Shown: positions 7,013-12,922, counted from the stretch's first letter. The stretch: DNA of 12,922 bases from DASWJZ01 sp964487455 (GCA_964487455.1 CAZARE010000288.1:1-12922); one strand, 5' to 3'. Made by a program: numbers and translations. Notes: generated by a model not told the origin, from the sequence alone.

Positions 7013-7480
7013 TTATGCGGCGTGCGACGCTTCGGTGGGCGCGATGAGCACGGCATAAAGCTCGCCAGCATCGGCGGCGTCACGGAGCCTCTGCGCCACC
7101 TCCGGGTCGCGCAGCACGCGCGCGATACGGGCGAGAGCCTTCAGGTGGTCAGCTCCGGCTCCCTCGGGCGCGAGCAGCGCAAAAACGAGATCGACCGGCT
7201 GCTCGTCGAGAGCATCGAAGTCGACGGGGCGGGTCAGTCGCGCAAAGACGCCGACCAACTCGCTCAGCGCGCCGAGCTTGCCGTGCGGGATGGCCACTCC
7301 CTGCCCGACGCCGGTAGAGCCAAGCCGCTCCCGCTGAAGGATGGTGTCGAGGATTTCACGCTCGCTGAGACCGGTCTGCCGCGCCGCCGCGGCGCATACC
7401 TCATGCAGCAACTGCTTCTTTGACTGGACATTGAGCGATGGCAGCACGGCTTCCGGTTTCAGGAGATCGCTGAGACCCAT
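7013..7480 (-). CDS. ptsN: Nitrogen-related phosphotransferase protein EIIA-Ntr
   Basis: A 155-residue cytoplasmic EIIA domain of the fructose/mannitol type. It accepts phosphate from NPr in the PTS-Ntr relay and, in relatives, regulates potassium and nitrogen-linked functions rather than sugar uptake. The phosphorylated His is His66 in GVAIPHGK, preceded by the family's REILDTILQRERLGSTGVG. Length is the usual 150-160 residues. The ATG at 7478-7480 has AAGG 9 bases upstream. It lies 42 bases after hpf on the same strand, the widespread rpoN-hpf-ptsN order, and converges with DUF1150 across a terminator. Confidence 0.96.
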   Translation of the reverse strand: MGLSDLLKPEAVLPSLNVQSKKQLLHEVCAAAARQTGLSEREILDTILQRERLGSTGVGQGVAIPHGKLGALSELVGVFARLTRPVDFDALDEQPVDLVFALLAPEGAGADHLKALARIARVLRDPEVAQRLRDAADAGELYAVLIAPTEASHAA

Positions 7481-7522
7481 TTTGGATACCTTGGAAATCG
7501 ACGCGGGGAGCGCGCCCTCGCG

Positions 7523-7816
7523 TCAGTGGTCCTTGAGACGCCGCTTGTAGCGTCTGAGCTGTTTGTCTAGACGCTCCGCCGCCTGCTCGAAGCTTACATA
7601 GGCGTCGGTATCGGAACCACGCGCCTCGAAGACCTTCCCGGCGTCGATGTGAAGCACGAGGTCAGTTTCGAAAATGCGACCGTTCTTCGACACTGCAATC
7701 TGCCCGGAATAGCCACGATCGAAATATTTGCGGACCAATCCGGTCACGGTTGAGTCGATGCGGGAGCGGAGGGCTTGGCCGATATCGACATTCTTGCCGG
7801 CTATCCTCACAACCAT
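7523..7816 (-). CDS. hpf: Ribosome hibernation promoting factor, short form (N-terminal domain only)
   Basis: A 97-residue protein of the HPF/YfiA family, which binds the 30S decoding region in resting cells. It begins MVVRIAGKNVDIGQAL and contains KYFDRGYSGQIAV, LHIDAGKVFEARG, DAYVSFEQAAERLDKQL and the basic RRYKRRLKDH, i.e. a full N-terminal beta-alpha-beta-beta-beta-alpha domain. It stops with TGA straight after KDH. Rhizobial proteins at this locus are normally about 190 residues, with a C-terminal dimerisation domain after this point. The 42 bases to ptsN hold no remnant of that domain in any frame. The start ATG (7814-7816) has only a weak GGAAA ribosome site. A promoter candidate lies just upstream. 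Confidence 0.93.
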   Translation of the reverse strand: MVVRIAGKNVDIGQALRSRIDSTVTGLVRKYFDRGYSGQIAVSKNGRIFETDLVLHIDAGKVFEARGSDTDAYVSFEQAAERLDKQLRRYKRRLKDH

Positions 7817-7854
7817 GGCGAGTTTCCGATGGTTGGACCGCTCTAAGCGGCGGA

Positions 7855-7883
7855 CCTGTACGCGCCCCGCCGACGCGTGTCAA
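7855..7883 (-). promoter_or_regulatory. Candidate sigma-70-type promoter of hpf
   Basis: On the minus strand TTGACA (7878-7883), 17 bases, then TACAGG (7855-7860). Transcription would start near 7848, about 32 bases before the hpf ATG, letting hpf-ptsN be expressed independently of rpoN. A short hairpin (CCGCT/AGCGG, 7838-7850) lies at the start of that transcript. Confidence 0.5.
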
Positions 7884-7918
7884 ACGCATTCGGACCGAGC
7901 CGGCAACACCCGCCTTGG

Positions 7919-9388
7919 CTAGGATGCGGCTTTGAGCCGTTTCTCCCGGCGACGCTCCACCGACGACCCGATGCGCATCAGCTCGCGGTACTTGGCGACC
8001 GTGCGCCGGGCGATGTCGACCCCCTCGCCCGAAAGAATTGCGACGATGGCATCGTCGGAAAGGATCGCGTCCGGGCCCTCTTCCAGAATCATCTTGCGGA
8101 TCCGGTGCTTGACGGCCTCAGCGGAGTGAGCCTCGCCGCCCGCGGTGGCGGAGATCGCGCCGCTGAAGAAGTAACGGAACTCGAAAATGCCGCGTGGTGT
8201 GGCGATCGTCTTGTTGGCGGCCGCGCGACTGACCGTCGATTCGTGAATGCCGAGCGCATCGGCCACCGTGCGAAGATTGAGAGGCCTCAAATGGGCAACC
8301 CCCTCGGCAAGGAACCCCGACTGGCGACGCACGATCTCCGAGGCCACCTTCAGGACGGTGCGCGCCCGCTGGTCGAGGCTCTTCTTCAGCCATTTCGCCT
8401 TGTCATGGCATTCGTCAATGTAGCCGCGCTCCGCGCCGGAACAGCGCGCCGAGACGCGCGCGTAATAGGTGTTGTTGACAATGAGGCGAGGCAGCACCTC
8501 GTCGTTCAGCTCCACGATCCAGTCCGCATCCGGCCCGGGGCGGACAAAGACGTCCGGGACGAGCGTGCGCACCGGCTCGTGCGCGAAAGCAAGCCCCGGC
8601 TTTGGATCAAGCGTGCGGATCTCGGCGATCAATCGCTCAAGGCCGGGACGGCCAACCCCACAAAGGGCGGCTAGGGCGGCTGTCTCGCCGGCGGCAAGCC
8701 GATCGAGATTGGCGAGCAGCGTCCGCATCGGCGGGTCCAACCGATCCCGATCGGCGAGCTGGAGCTCCAGACACTCCGCCAGCGACCGCGCGAAAATTCC
8801 CGTCGGCGCGACGTGCTGGCAGATGCGAAGCACCCGCTCCACGAATTCAGACGGAACGCCAAGATCAAGGGCGAGCGCGGCCGGTGCCACGGTCAAGTAG
8901 CCCGCCTCGTCGAGCGTGGCGAGCAGGGCCCGCGCAACTGCCCTGTCGGTGGGTGAACTGAAGGCAGCCTCGACCTTTCGCTCCAACAATTCGTCGAGGC
9001 TTTCCCTCGCAGCGAGCCTCTGCTCGACGTCGTTGCCGCCGGAATACGCCGCGCCGTCGCCCCCGCGCCCGAGAGCCGGCGTCCAGCCAGTATCCCGGCC
9101 AACCTGCTCCGGATGAAGGTCATCGGCTTCCGCGTCGAGCGCCACCTGGTTCGCCTCCGAAGCATCCTGCAACTCGGCGACGTCCGTCGCTTCGGACGGA
9201 GATTCCTCCGCAGCCGGCGCATCGGGGCTTTCGTCGATCTCCAGGAGTGGATTCTGCTCCAACTCGGCCGTGACGAACCGCTCCAGCTCCACTCCCGACA
9301 TCTGCAGCAAGCGGATCGCCTGCATCAGCTGCGGCGTGATGACGAGCGACTGGACTTGCCTGCCTTGAAGCCTGACCGAAAGCGCCAT
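7919..9388 (-). CDS. rpoN: RNA polymerase sigma-54 factor
   Basis: A 489-residue sigma-54, which directs RNA polymerase to -24/-12 promoters activated by ATP-driven enhancer proteins (nitrogen metabolism and more). The N-terminal region I (SLVITPQLMQAIRLLQMS, then LEQNPLLEI) contacts activators. An acidic linker follows, then the core-binding domain. The helix-turn-helix VADALGIHESTVSRAAANKTI is near residues 375-395, and the RpoN box ARRTVAKYRE (460-469), which reads the -24 element, is perfect. I place the start at the ATG 9386-9388, giving MALSVRLQGRQ as in other rhizobial RpoN; the frame is open 22 codons further, but these do not match the family. lptB ends 93 bases upstream, the conserved lptB-rpoN order. 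Confidence 0.97.
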   Translation of the reverse strand: MALSVRLQGRQVQSLVITPQLMQAIRLLQMSGVELERFVTAELEQNPLLEIDESPDAPAAEESPSEATDVAELQDASEANQVALDAEADDLHPEQVGRDTGWTPALGRGGDGAAYSGGNDVEQRLAARESLDELLERKVEAAFSSPTDRAVARALLATLDEAGYLTVAPAALALDLGVPSEFVERVLRICQHVAPTGIFARSLAECLELQLADRDRLDPPMRTLLANLDRLAAGETAALAALCGVGRPGLERLIAEIRTLDPKPGLAFAHEPVRTLVPDVFVRPGPDADWIVELNDEVLPRLIVNNTYYARVSARCSGAERGYIDECHDKAKWLKKSLDQRARTVLKVASEIVRRQSGFLAEGVAHLRPLNLRTVADALGIHESTVSRAAANKTIATPRGIFEFRYFFSGAISATAGGEAHSAEAVKHRIRKMILEEGPDAILSDDAIVAILSGEGVDIARRTVAKYRELMRIGSSVERRREKRLKAAS

Positions 9389-9412
9389 GACGCTGCCCCA
9401 AGCGACGGGTCG

Positions 9413-9431
9413 CAGATCTCCCCCGGATCTG
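9413..9431 (-). other. Small hairpin in the rpoN leader
   Basis: CAGATC (9413-9418) pairs with GATCTG (9426-9431) around a 7-base loop that reads CGGGGGA on the minus strand. It lies about 25 bases before the rpoN start codon. Any effect on translation is unknown. Confidence 0.3.
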
Positions 9432-9447
9432 TTCACATACCCATCAT

Positions 9448-9460
9448 GTTGCATTGCAAC
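9448..9460. promoter_or_regulatory. Palindrome between lptB and rpoN, possible operator
   Basis: GTTGCA-T-TGCAAC is a perfect 13-base palindrome in the lptB-rpoN gap, 60 bases before the rpoN start. It has too little loop to be an RNA hairpin, so a protein-binding site is more likely. No regulator can be named. Confidence 0.35.
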
Positions 9461-9481
9461 TTAAGCCGCTGCGGGGCGGAG

Positions 9482-10324
9482 TCAAAGCCTGAAACGGTCG
9501 CCGAGGTAGACCCGCCGCACGTCCGGGTTGGCCACGATCTCGTCCGGCCGGCCCTCGGCCATAACCTGACCGGCGTTTAGGATGTAGGCGCGGTCGATCA
9601 ACCCGAGCGTCTCGCGCACATTGTGGTCGGTGATAAGCACGCCGATGCCTCGCCGCGTCAGGTGGCGAACCATCGCCTGAATATCGCCCACCGCGATCGG
9701 GTCGATGCCGGCGAAGGGCTCGTCGAGCAGCATGAAGGAGGGCCGGCTCGCCAGTGCGCGCGCAATCTCGCAGCGCCGCCGCTCGCCGCCCGAAAGCGAG
9801 ATAGCCGACGCCTTCCTGAGATGCGCTATGTGAAACTCCTCCAGCAGAGCAGTGAGGTCGGCCTCGCGCTTCTTGCGGTCGCGCTCAACGATCTCCAAGA
9901 CCGCGCGGATATTGTCCTCGACCGAAAGGCCCCGGAAGATCGAAGCCTCCTGCGGAAGATAGCCCACGCCTAGCCGGGCGCGCTGATACATCGGCAGGCG
10001 GGTGACGTCGTAGCCGTCGATCTCAATGGTGCCGCGGGTGACGCCGATGAGCCCAGTGATCATGTAGAAGACGGTGGTCTTGCCCGCTCCGTTGGGGCCC
10101 AGCAAGCCGACCGATTCGCCGCGGCGCAGGGCAAGCGACACGTCGTCGACCACAACGCGCCCGCCGAACGCACGCCGAAGGCCGCGCGCCACAAGCCAGC
10201 TCTCTCCGCCGGGAGCCGTATCCGGCGCGCCCTGCGGCTCGCTGCCGTTCCTCGCCCAGCGCGCCCGGCGCCCCAGTTCCTCCAGCGGCCAGGAGGAGCG
10301 CTCGACCCTGTCGAAGCGGTTCAA
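9482..10324 (-). CDS. lptB: LPS export ABC transporter ATPase LptB
   Basis: A 280-residue cytoplasmic ATPase that works with LptF/LptG (not in this window) to pull LPS out of the inner membrane onto the Lpt bridge. Walker A GPNGAGKT is at 76-83, the Q-loop Gln125 in GYLPQEASIF, the ABC signature LSGGE at 177-181, Walker B FMLLDEPFAGIDP from 197, and the H-loop His in TDHNVRET at 234. GYLPQEASIFRGL is typical of LptB. The start is TTG at 10322-10324 with GGGGAAG 5 bases upstream; no ATG or GTG lies in frame before the domain, so a roughly 45-residue N-terminal extension, common in rhizobial LptB, is likely real. lptA ends 16 bases upstream. Confidence 0.95.
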   Translation of the reverse strand: MNRFDRVERSSWPLEELGRRARWARNGSEPQGAPDTAPGGESWLVARGLRRAFGGRVVVDDVSLALRRGESVGLLGPNGAGKTTVFYMITGLIGVTRGTIEIDGYDVTRLPMYQRARLGVGYLPQEASIFRGLSVEDNIRAVLEIVERDRKKREADLTALLEEFHIAHLRKASAISLSGGERRRCEIARALASRPSFMLLDEPFAGIDPIAVGDIQAMVRHLTRRGIGVLITDHNVRETLGLIDRAYILNAGQVMAEGRPDEIVANPDVRRVYLGDRFRL

Positions 10325-10329
10325 CGGCG

Positions 10330-10336
10330 CTTCCCC
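10330..10336 (-). promoter_or_regulatory. Ribosome binding site supporting the TTG start of lptB
   Basis: Minus strand GGGGAAG, 5 bases before TTG at 10322-10324 and just after the lptA stop. It is the only start-codon and ribosome-site pair before the ABC domain. Confidence 0.55.
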
Positions 10337-10340
10337 GGCA

Positions 10341-10865
10341 TCACGGCTCCAGCCCCCCGCCGGGCGGGGTGATCAATGTCTGCACGCGCCCCCCCTCGAT
10401 GCGGCCCTGCCTCGTCGCGAGGTTGATGATCAGCCGCTCGCCGCGCACCACGTTTTGCCCCTGGGTGAGCACGACGTTGCCGCTCATCGTGATCAGATCG
10501 CTGTCCATGTCGAGCACAGCCCGATCGCCGCTGGCTGTCCGGTCACCGGAGCGCACCATCACACCGGGACCTGCCTCGATGCGCGAGACCTGCGAGCCGG
10601 CGAGGCCGGCGGCCGTGGCCTCGCCGGAGTAGAAGACGCGGAGCGCCGGCGCTTCCAACATCGATTCGCCCTGGCGCACCCTGACCTGTCCGCTGTAGAT
10701 GGCAAGCTTTTCGGAATCGCGCACCTCAAGCTGGTCAGCTTCGATCTGGATCGGCACAGTCGAGCCGGAATCGAAACCGGAAAAGGCTGCCGCGAAATCC
10801 TGCGCGCATGCGCCCGCCGGCACGATTGCGTATATCGCGAGGGCAATCGCGACAATGCGCTTCAT
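10341..10865 (-). CDS. lptA: LPS transport periplasmic protein LptA
   Basis: A 174-residue periplasmic OstA/LptA-domain protein that forms the bridge carrying LPS from LptC to LptD. The signal peptide covers residues 1-21 (MKRIVAIALAIYAIVPAGACA), with likely cleavage before Gln22. The mature part has the jellyroll pattern of the family: PIQIEADQLEVRDSEKLAIYSGQVRVRQG, then repeated beta strands such as DLITMSGNVVLTQGQNVVRGERL and INLATRQGRIEGG. The ATG (10863-10865) overlaps the lptC stop as ATGA, so the two are translationally coupled. lptB follows after 16 bases. Length matches other LptA (170-200). Confidence 0.93.
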   Translation of the reverse strand: MKRIVAIALAIYAIVPAGACAQDFAAAFSGFDSGSTVPIQIEADQLEVRDSEKLAIYSGQVRVRQGESMLEAPALRVFYSGEATAAGLAGSQVSRIEAGPGVMVRSGDRTASGDRAVLDMDSDLITMSGNVVLTQGQNVVRGERLIINLATRQGRIEGGRVQTLITPPGGGLEP

Positions 10866-11569
10866 TCGGCATTCCTTGCCGGCCCGGGGTCGGAAGTCTC
10901 GCGCTTCGGCGGCATCAGAGTCGTGCTCACGCCGCCGTCAAAAAGGATCCGTCTGCCGCTCTCGGTGGCGACAAAGCGCTGGCCGGTGATCTTGCTATCC
11001 GCATAGATCACGGTAACCGGCTCGGCGGACTGCATCGTGCCGGCGGCAAAATCAACATTGACGTTGCTCATACGAAGCGCATAGCCCTCGGGACTATCGA
11101 CGGCAATTTCTCCCTGCAGCTGCAACGTCCGCCGGCCGTGGTCATAGTGCCCGGCGTCGGCGGTGATATGCGTGGGGCCTCGGTCGACAGGTCTGATGGT
11201 CGCCTTGATCGCCTCCAGGCGCACTTGGTCGGGGTTCGCGAGCGACTGAATCGCGCGCGCTGCCTCGATGGAATATTCCCGCTGCTCGGCATCGAAGCCG
11301 GTAAGGTTGGGACGCTCCATGACGATGGAGTTCGGCGTGATGCTGAGCCGGGCGCTGTTTAGGTCGAACGGAATCGGCAGGCCGAGATGAGTGAGCATGA
11401 AGAAGGCGCTGATCGCGGCGACGGCCGCCGTCGGAAGCAGGACGCGTAGCACGCGAACGCTGCGGCTATGGCGCCGCGCAGCCCTCAGCGCCCGCCGCCG
11501 CGCCGCAGCGGGCGCGGGCGCGGCTGTGTCCTGCCAGGACGCGGAAGCGGTCATCTCCAAATCCGCCAT
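10862..11569 (-). CDS. lptC: LPS export protein LptC
   Basis: A 235-residue bitopic inner-membrane protein that receives LPS from LptB2FG and passes it to LptA. A cytoplasmic, Ala/Arg-rich N-terminus of about 40 residues precedes one membrane segment (about 43-62, VLLPTAAVAAISAFFML). The periplasmic domain follows, with strand-rich motifs such as SIVMERPNLTGFD and the late NVNVDFAAGTMQSAEPVTV. The end overlaps lptA (ATGA). The ATG at 11567-11569 has a weak ribosome site; a second in-frame ATG at 11552-11554 is possible. LptC is poorly conserved, so the call rests partly on topology and on sitting directly before lptA and lptB. Confidence 0.92.
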   Translation of the reverse strand: MADLEMTASASWQDTAAPAPAAARRRALRAARRHSRSVRVLRVLLPTAAVAAISAFFMLTHLGLPIPFDLNSARLSITPNSIVMERPNLTGFDAEQREYSIEAARAIQSLANPDQVRLEAIKATIRPVDRGPTHITADAGHYDHGRRTLQLQGEIAVDSPEGYALRMSNVNVDFAAGTMQSAEPVTVIYADSKITGQRFVATESGRRILFDGGVSTTLMPPKRETSDPGPARNAE

Positions 11570-11637
11570 GTCGCAGCGTTAGAGTGAGAGTGAGGTGATT
11601 TGGCGGCTGCCGCAAGCCTGTGGCCTGGGCTCCGACG

Positions 11638-12303
11638 CTAGGAATGAGCGAATATGTCCTCACCGTCCCACCCGAGCAGGTCAAGCTCGGCACGCACCGG
11701 GAGAAAGGTAAAGCACGATTCGGCGAGCGCGAGCCGCCCCTCGCGCCGAAGACGCGCCTCCAATGCTTCTTTCATCGGCAGCAGGTGGAGGACATCGGAG
11801 GCGGCGTACTCAAGCTGCGCCTCCGTCAGCTCCTCGGCGCCCCAATCGGAGGATTGCTGCTGCTTCGATATCTCGATGCCCAGCAGCTCGCGCGCAAGAT
11901 CCTTGAAGCCGTGCCGATCCGTATAGGTGCGGACCAATCGCGAAGCGATCTTGGTGCACCACACCGGCGCCACCTCGATGCCGAGCGCGTGCTTCAGCAT
12001 CCCCATGTCGAAGCGCGCATAGTGGAACACTTTCGTAATGGCCGGATCGGTAAGAAGCAGGCCGAGGTTGGGCGCGCTTGTCTGGCCCTGCTCGATTCGA
12101 ACGACGTCCACCGTCCCGTCGCCGGACGACAGCTGCACCAGGCACAGCCGGTCGCGGCCGGGCTTCAGTCCCATCGCCTCGGTGTCGACAGCCGCCACCT
12201 CCCGGTAGCGGGACAAGTCGTGCAGATCGCCCTCGTGGACGCGGATAGTGGTCAGCGCGGCCCCTCCTTCAGACGCCCCTTCGGCAGCGGTTTGTCCGGA
12301 CAT
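11638..12303 (-). CDS. rnd: Ribonuclease D, short form (3'-5' exonuclease domain only)
   Basis: A 221-residue DEDDy exonuclease, which trims 3' ends of tRNA and other small RNAs. Catalytic residues are Asp40 and Glu42 in AVDTEAMGL, Asp99 in HYARFDMGML, and Tyr166 with Asp170 in YAASDVLHL. The HRDC domain that follows in the 375-residue E. coli enzyme is absent, as is usual for the roughly 205-residue rhizobial proteins. The start ATG at 12301-12303 is chosen because conserved sequence (TIRVHEGDLHDLSRY) begins about 18 residues later; the frame is open to 12417 but the extra 38 residues look non-coding. No good ribosome site is visible. It lies 68 bases before lptC, probably in the same transcription unit. 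Confidence 0.93.
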   Translation of the reverse strand: MSGQTAAEGASEGGAALTTIRVHEGDLHDLSRYREVAAVDTEAMGLKPGRDRLCLVQLSSGDGTVDVVRIEQGQTSAPNLGLLLTDPAITKVFHYARFDMGMLKHALGIEVAPVWCTKIASRLVRTYTDRHGFKDLARELLGIEISKQQQSSDWGAEELTEAQLEYAASDVLHLLPMKEALEARLRREGRLALAESCFTFLPVRAELDLLGWDGEDIFAHS

Positions 12304-12345
12304 TGCTCGAATAGGATTCCTGGAACTCCGCGGCACCGAGGAATA

Positions 12346-12358
12346 TGACCGCCGGTCA
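12346..12358. promoter_or_regulatory. Perfect palindrome upstream of rnd, possible operator
   Basis: TGACCG-C-CGGTCA, 13 bases, centred about 49 bases before the rnd start. The same half site recurs at 12491-12497 (TGACCGG) and, inverted, at 12531-12537 (CCGGTCA). It may bind a dimeric regulator; which one is unknown. Confidence 0.35.
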
Positions 12359-12582
12359 CACGCACGGCACGGCGCCGGTGCGACAGACACCATAAGGTCA
12401 TCCCGAAGACGCTTCAATATCGTGCCGAAGGATATGCGCCGGAATGCCGTCGCGCACCGCGGACTTGGTCGACGATGGTGGACCGATACGTGACCGGTTC
12501 CCGCGCGGGCCTGTTGCCGGAACCGACTAGCCGGTCAACCGTTTGTGGCCGTCGAGTCCCCGGCGGAATCCAAGCACGTCGG

Positions 12583-12660
12583 CTAGTGGTTGGTTTCCAA
12601 CATTTGCATCCCATTTGCATCGGCCACGCAGGCATATGTTGGAAACAAAAGAGCCACTAG
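12583..12660. repeat. Palindromic module 1, bounded by CTAGTGG/CCACTAG
   Basis: The left arm is CTAGTGG (12583-12589), a 10-base spacer, then ACAT (12600-12603); the right arm is its inverse, ATGT (12636-12639), 14 bases, CCACTAG (12654-12660). The inner arms share 11 bases exactly (GTTTCCAACAT at 12593-12603 against ATGTTGGAAAC at 12636-12646). The 32-base middle contains CATTTGCATC twice (12601-12610, overlapping the left arm, and 12612-12621), 11 bases apart. It could be a protein-binding array or a mobile/hairpin repeat. Confidence 0.75.
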
Positions 12661-12673
12661 GAAGTTTATGATT

Positions 12674-12754
12674 CTAGTGGAATTCTTTGAATTTGACATT
12701 CGATCTCGCAGGTCGACATCGAGCGGGTATCGAATGTCAAATCCGTTCCACTAG
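12674..12754. repeat. Palindromic module 2, bounded by CTAGTGG/CCACTAG
   Basis: The left arm is CTAGTGGAA (12674-12682), then ATTTGACATTCGAT (12691-12704). The right arm is its inverse, ATCGAATGTCAAAT (12729-12742), then TTCCACTAG (12746-12754). That is 14 plus 9 exactly matching bases per arm. Each arm holds an inward-facing TTGACA. The left arm is 5 bases longer than the right. The right arm lies about 35 bases before the start codon of the DUF305 gene, where an operator would be expected. Confidence 0.8.
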
Positions 12755-12789
12755 CCCATTATCGGTCCTGTGTCCGAGGAAAAGAGACA

Positions 12790-12922
12790 ATGTCTTATCT
12801 GCGATTCTTCATGATGATCGGCACATCCACGGTCGTCATGTTCGGGCTCATGTATCTGAATACATACGCTCTTGAGCATGTTCTGTTTAGCGAGACCCGC
12901 ACTTACATGGCCTTGATCATGG
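12790..12922 (+). CDS. N-terminal part of a DUF305-type membrane protein, cut by the window end
   Basis: Forty-four residues are visible, starting MSYLRFFMMIGTS and running through a hydrophobic segment (TSTVVMFGLMYLNTYALEHV) followed by FSETRTYMALIM. This closely resembles the N-terminus of small alphaproteobacterial membrane proteins with a C-terminal DUF305 domain (His/Met-rich, often near metal-resistance genes); the diagnostic domain itself lies beyond the window. The ATG at 12790 is preceded by AGGAAAAGAG, a good ribosome site. A weak -10 (CATTAT, 12757-12762) adjoins the right arm of the second palindromic module. Composition is less GC-rich than its neighbours, which could mean a foreign or accessory origin. 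Confidence 0.7.
   Translation, partial: MSYLRFFMMIGTSTVVMFGLMYLNTYALEHVLFSETRTYMALIM

Larger units (their letters stand above)
12304..12789. other. 486-base non-coding region between rnd and the DUF305 gene, rich in inverted repeats
   Basis: No frame here looks coding: short open frames exist on both strands but lack ribosome sites and recognisable composition. The region holds a TGACCG palindrome (12346-12358) and a nested inverted repeat (12491-12537, including CGGTTCC/GGAACCG with a 17-base loop). The two CTAGTGG-bounded modules at 12583-12754 follow. Base composition becomes clearly richer in A/T from about 12590 onward, unlike the rest of the window. Confidence 0.7.

Noticed and set aside
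9440..9485. Sigma-54 self-promoter for rpoN
   Set aside because: A TTGC exists, but the GG is only about 6 bases away rather than about 10 upstream, so the -24/-12 spacing fails.
10797..10865. LptA as a lipoprotein (Cys20)
   Set aside because: The residues before Cys20 (AGA) lack the lipobox Leu; an ordinary signal peptidase I site fits better.
12304..12417. Longer N-terminus for rnd (38 extra residues)
   Set aside because: Extra residues are Arg/Ser/Pro-rich and unlike RNase D; it would also absorb the TGACCG palindrome.
12248..12493. Plus-strand open frame overlapping the start of rnd
   Set aside because: It overlaps the rnd N-terminus on the opposite strand and looks like Arg-rich noise.
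12414..12635. Short minus-strand open frame upstream of rnd
   Set aside because: No ribosome site or conserved-looking composition, and it runs into the left arm of a palindromic module.
12583..12754. CRISPR array or insertion sequence at the repeats
   Set aside because: There are only paired inverted arms, no regular direct repeats with spacers, no transposase, and no evident target duplication at the module edges.

Overview
The window looks like a chromosomal backbone segment of an alphaproteobacterium of the order Hyphomicrobiales (rhizobial group, perhaps Phyllobacteriaceae; the family is a guess). The evidence is high G+C, protein sequences of rhizobial type (FYDLN-acid protein, DUF1150, class II-like AroA, short RNase D) and gene order: aroA-cmk-rpsA on one side and rnd-lptC-lptA-lptB-rpoN-hpf-ptsN on the other, with tRNA-Ala and an hsp20-DUF1150 pair between them.

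Layout. (1) 2-358, plus strand: the 3' end of a probable alpha/beta hydrolase, convergent with a TauE/SafE-type permease at 395-1147, minus strand. (2) 1182-5261, minus strand: aroA overlaps cmk by 4 bases (GTGA); rpsA follows behind a 187-base leader and ends in a strong hairpin terminator. These cover shikimate-pathway step 6, CMP/dCMP phosphorylation and ribosomal protein S1. (3) 5382-5862, plus strand: an FYDLN-acid zinc-ribbon protein, divergent from aroA, with a TTGACA-type promoter. (4) 5911-5986, minus strand: tRNA-Ala(GGC) with encoded CCA. (5) 6143-6998, plus strand: a heat-shock-type promoter, small heat shock protein, DUF1150 protein and terminator. (6) 7013-12303, minus strand: rnd, lptC, lptA, lptB, rpoN, hpf and ptsN. 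The lpt genes supply the LPS transport bridge and its ATPase; rpoN, hpf and ptsN are sigma-54, a ribosome hibernation factor and EIIA-Ntr. (7) 12304-12789: a 486-base stretch with no convincing gene but unusually rich in inverted repeats, ahead of a DUF305-type membrane protein gene cut by the window end.

Most genes are ordinary housekeeping. The best candidate for something undescribed is the repeat structure at 12583-12754: two back-to-back palindromic modules, each bounded by CTAGTGG/CCACTAG, sharing one architecture (CTAGTGG, spacer, ACAT, 32-34 bases, ATGT, spacer, CCACTAG) and arranged as mirror images. Other points of note are an hpf gene that stops exactly where long rhizobial HPFs continue into their C-terminal domain, an RpoH-like promoter with a structured, possibly thermometer-like leader before hsp20, and a 46-residue acidic tail on S1.
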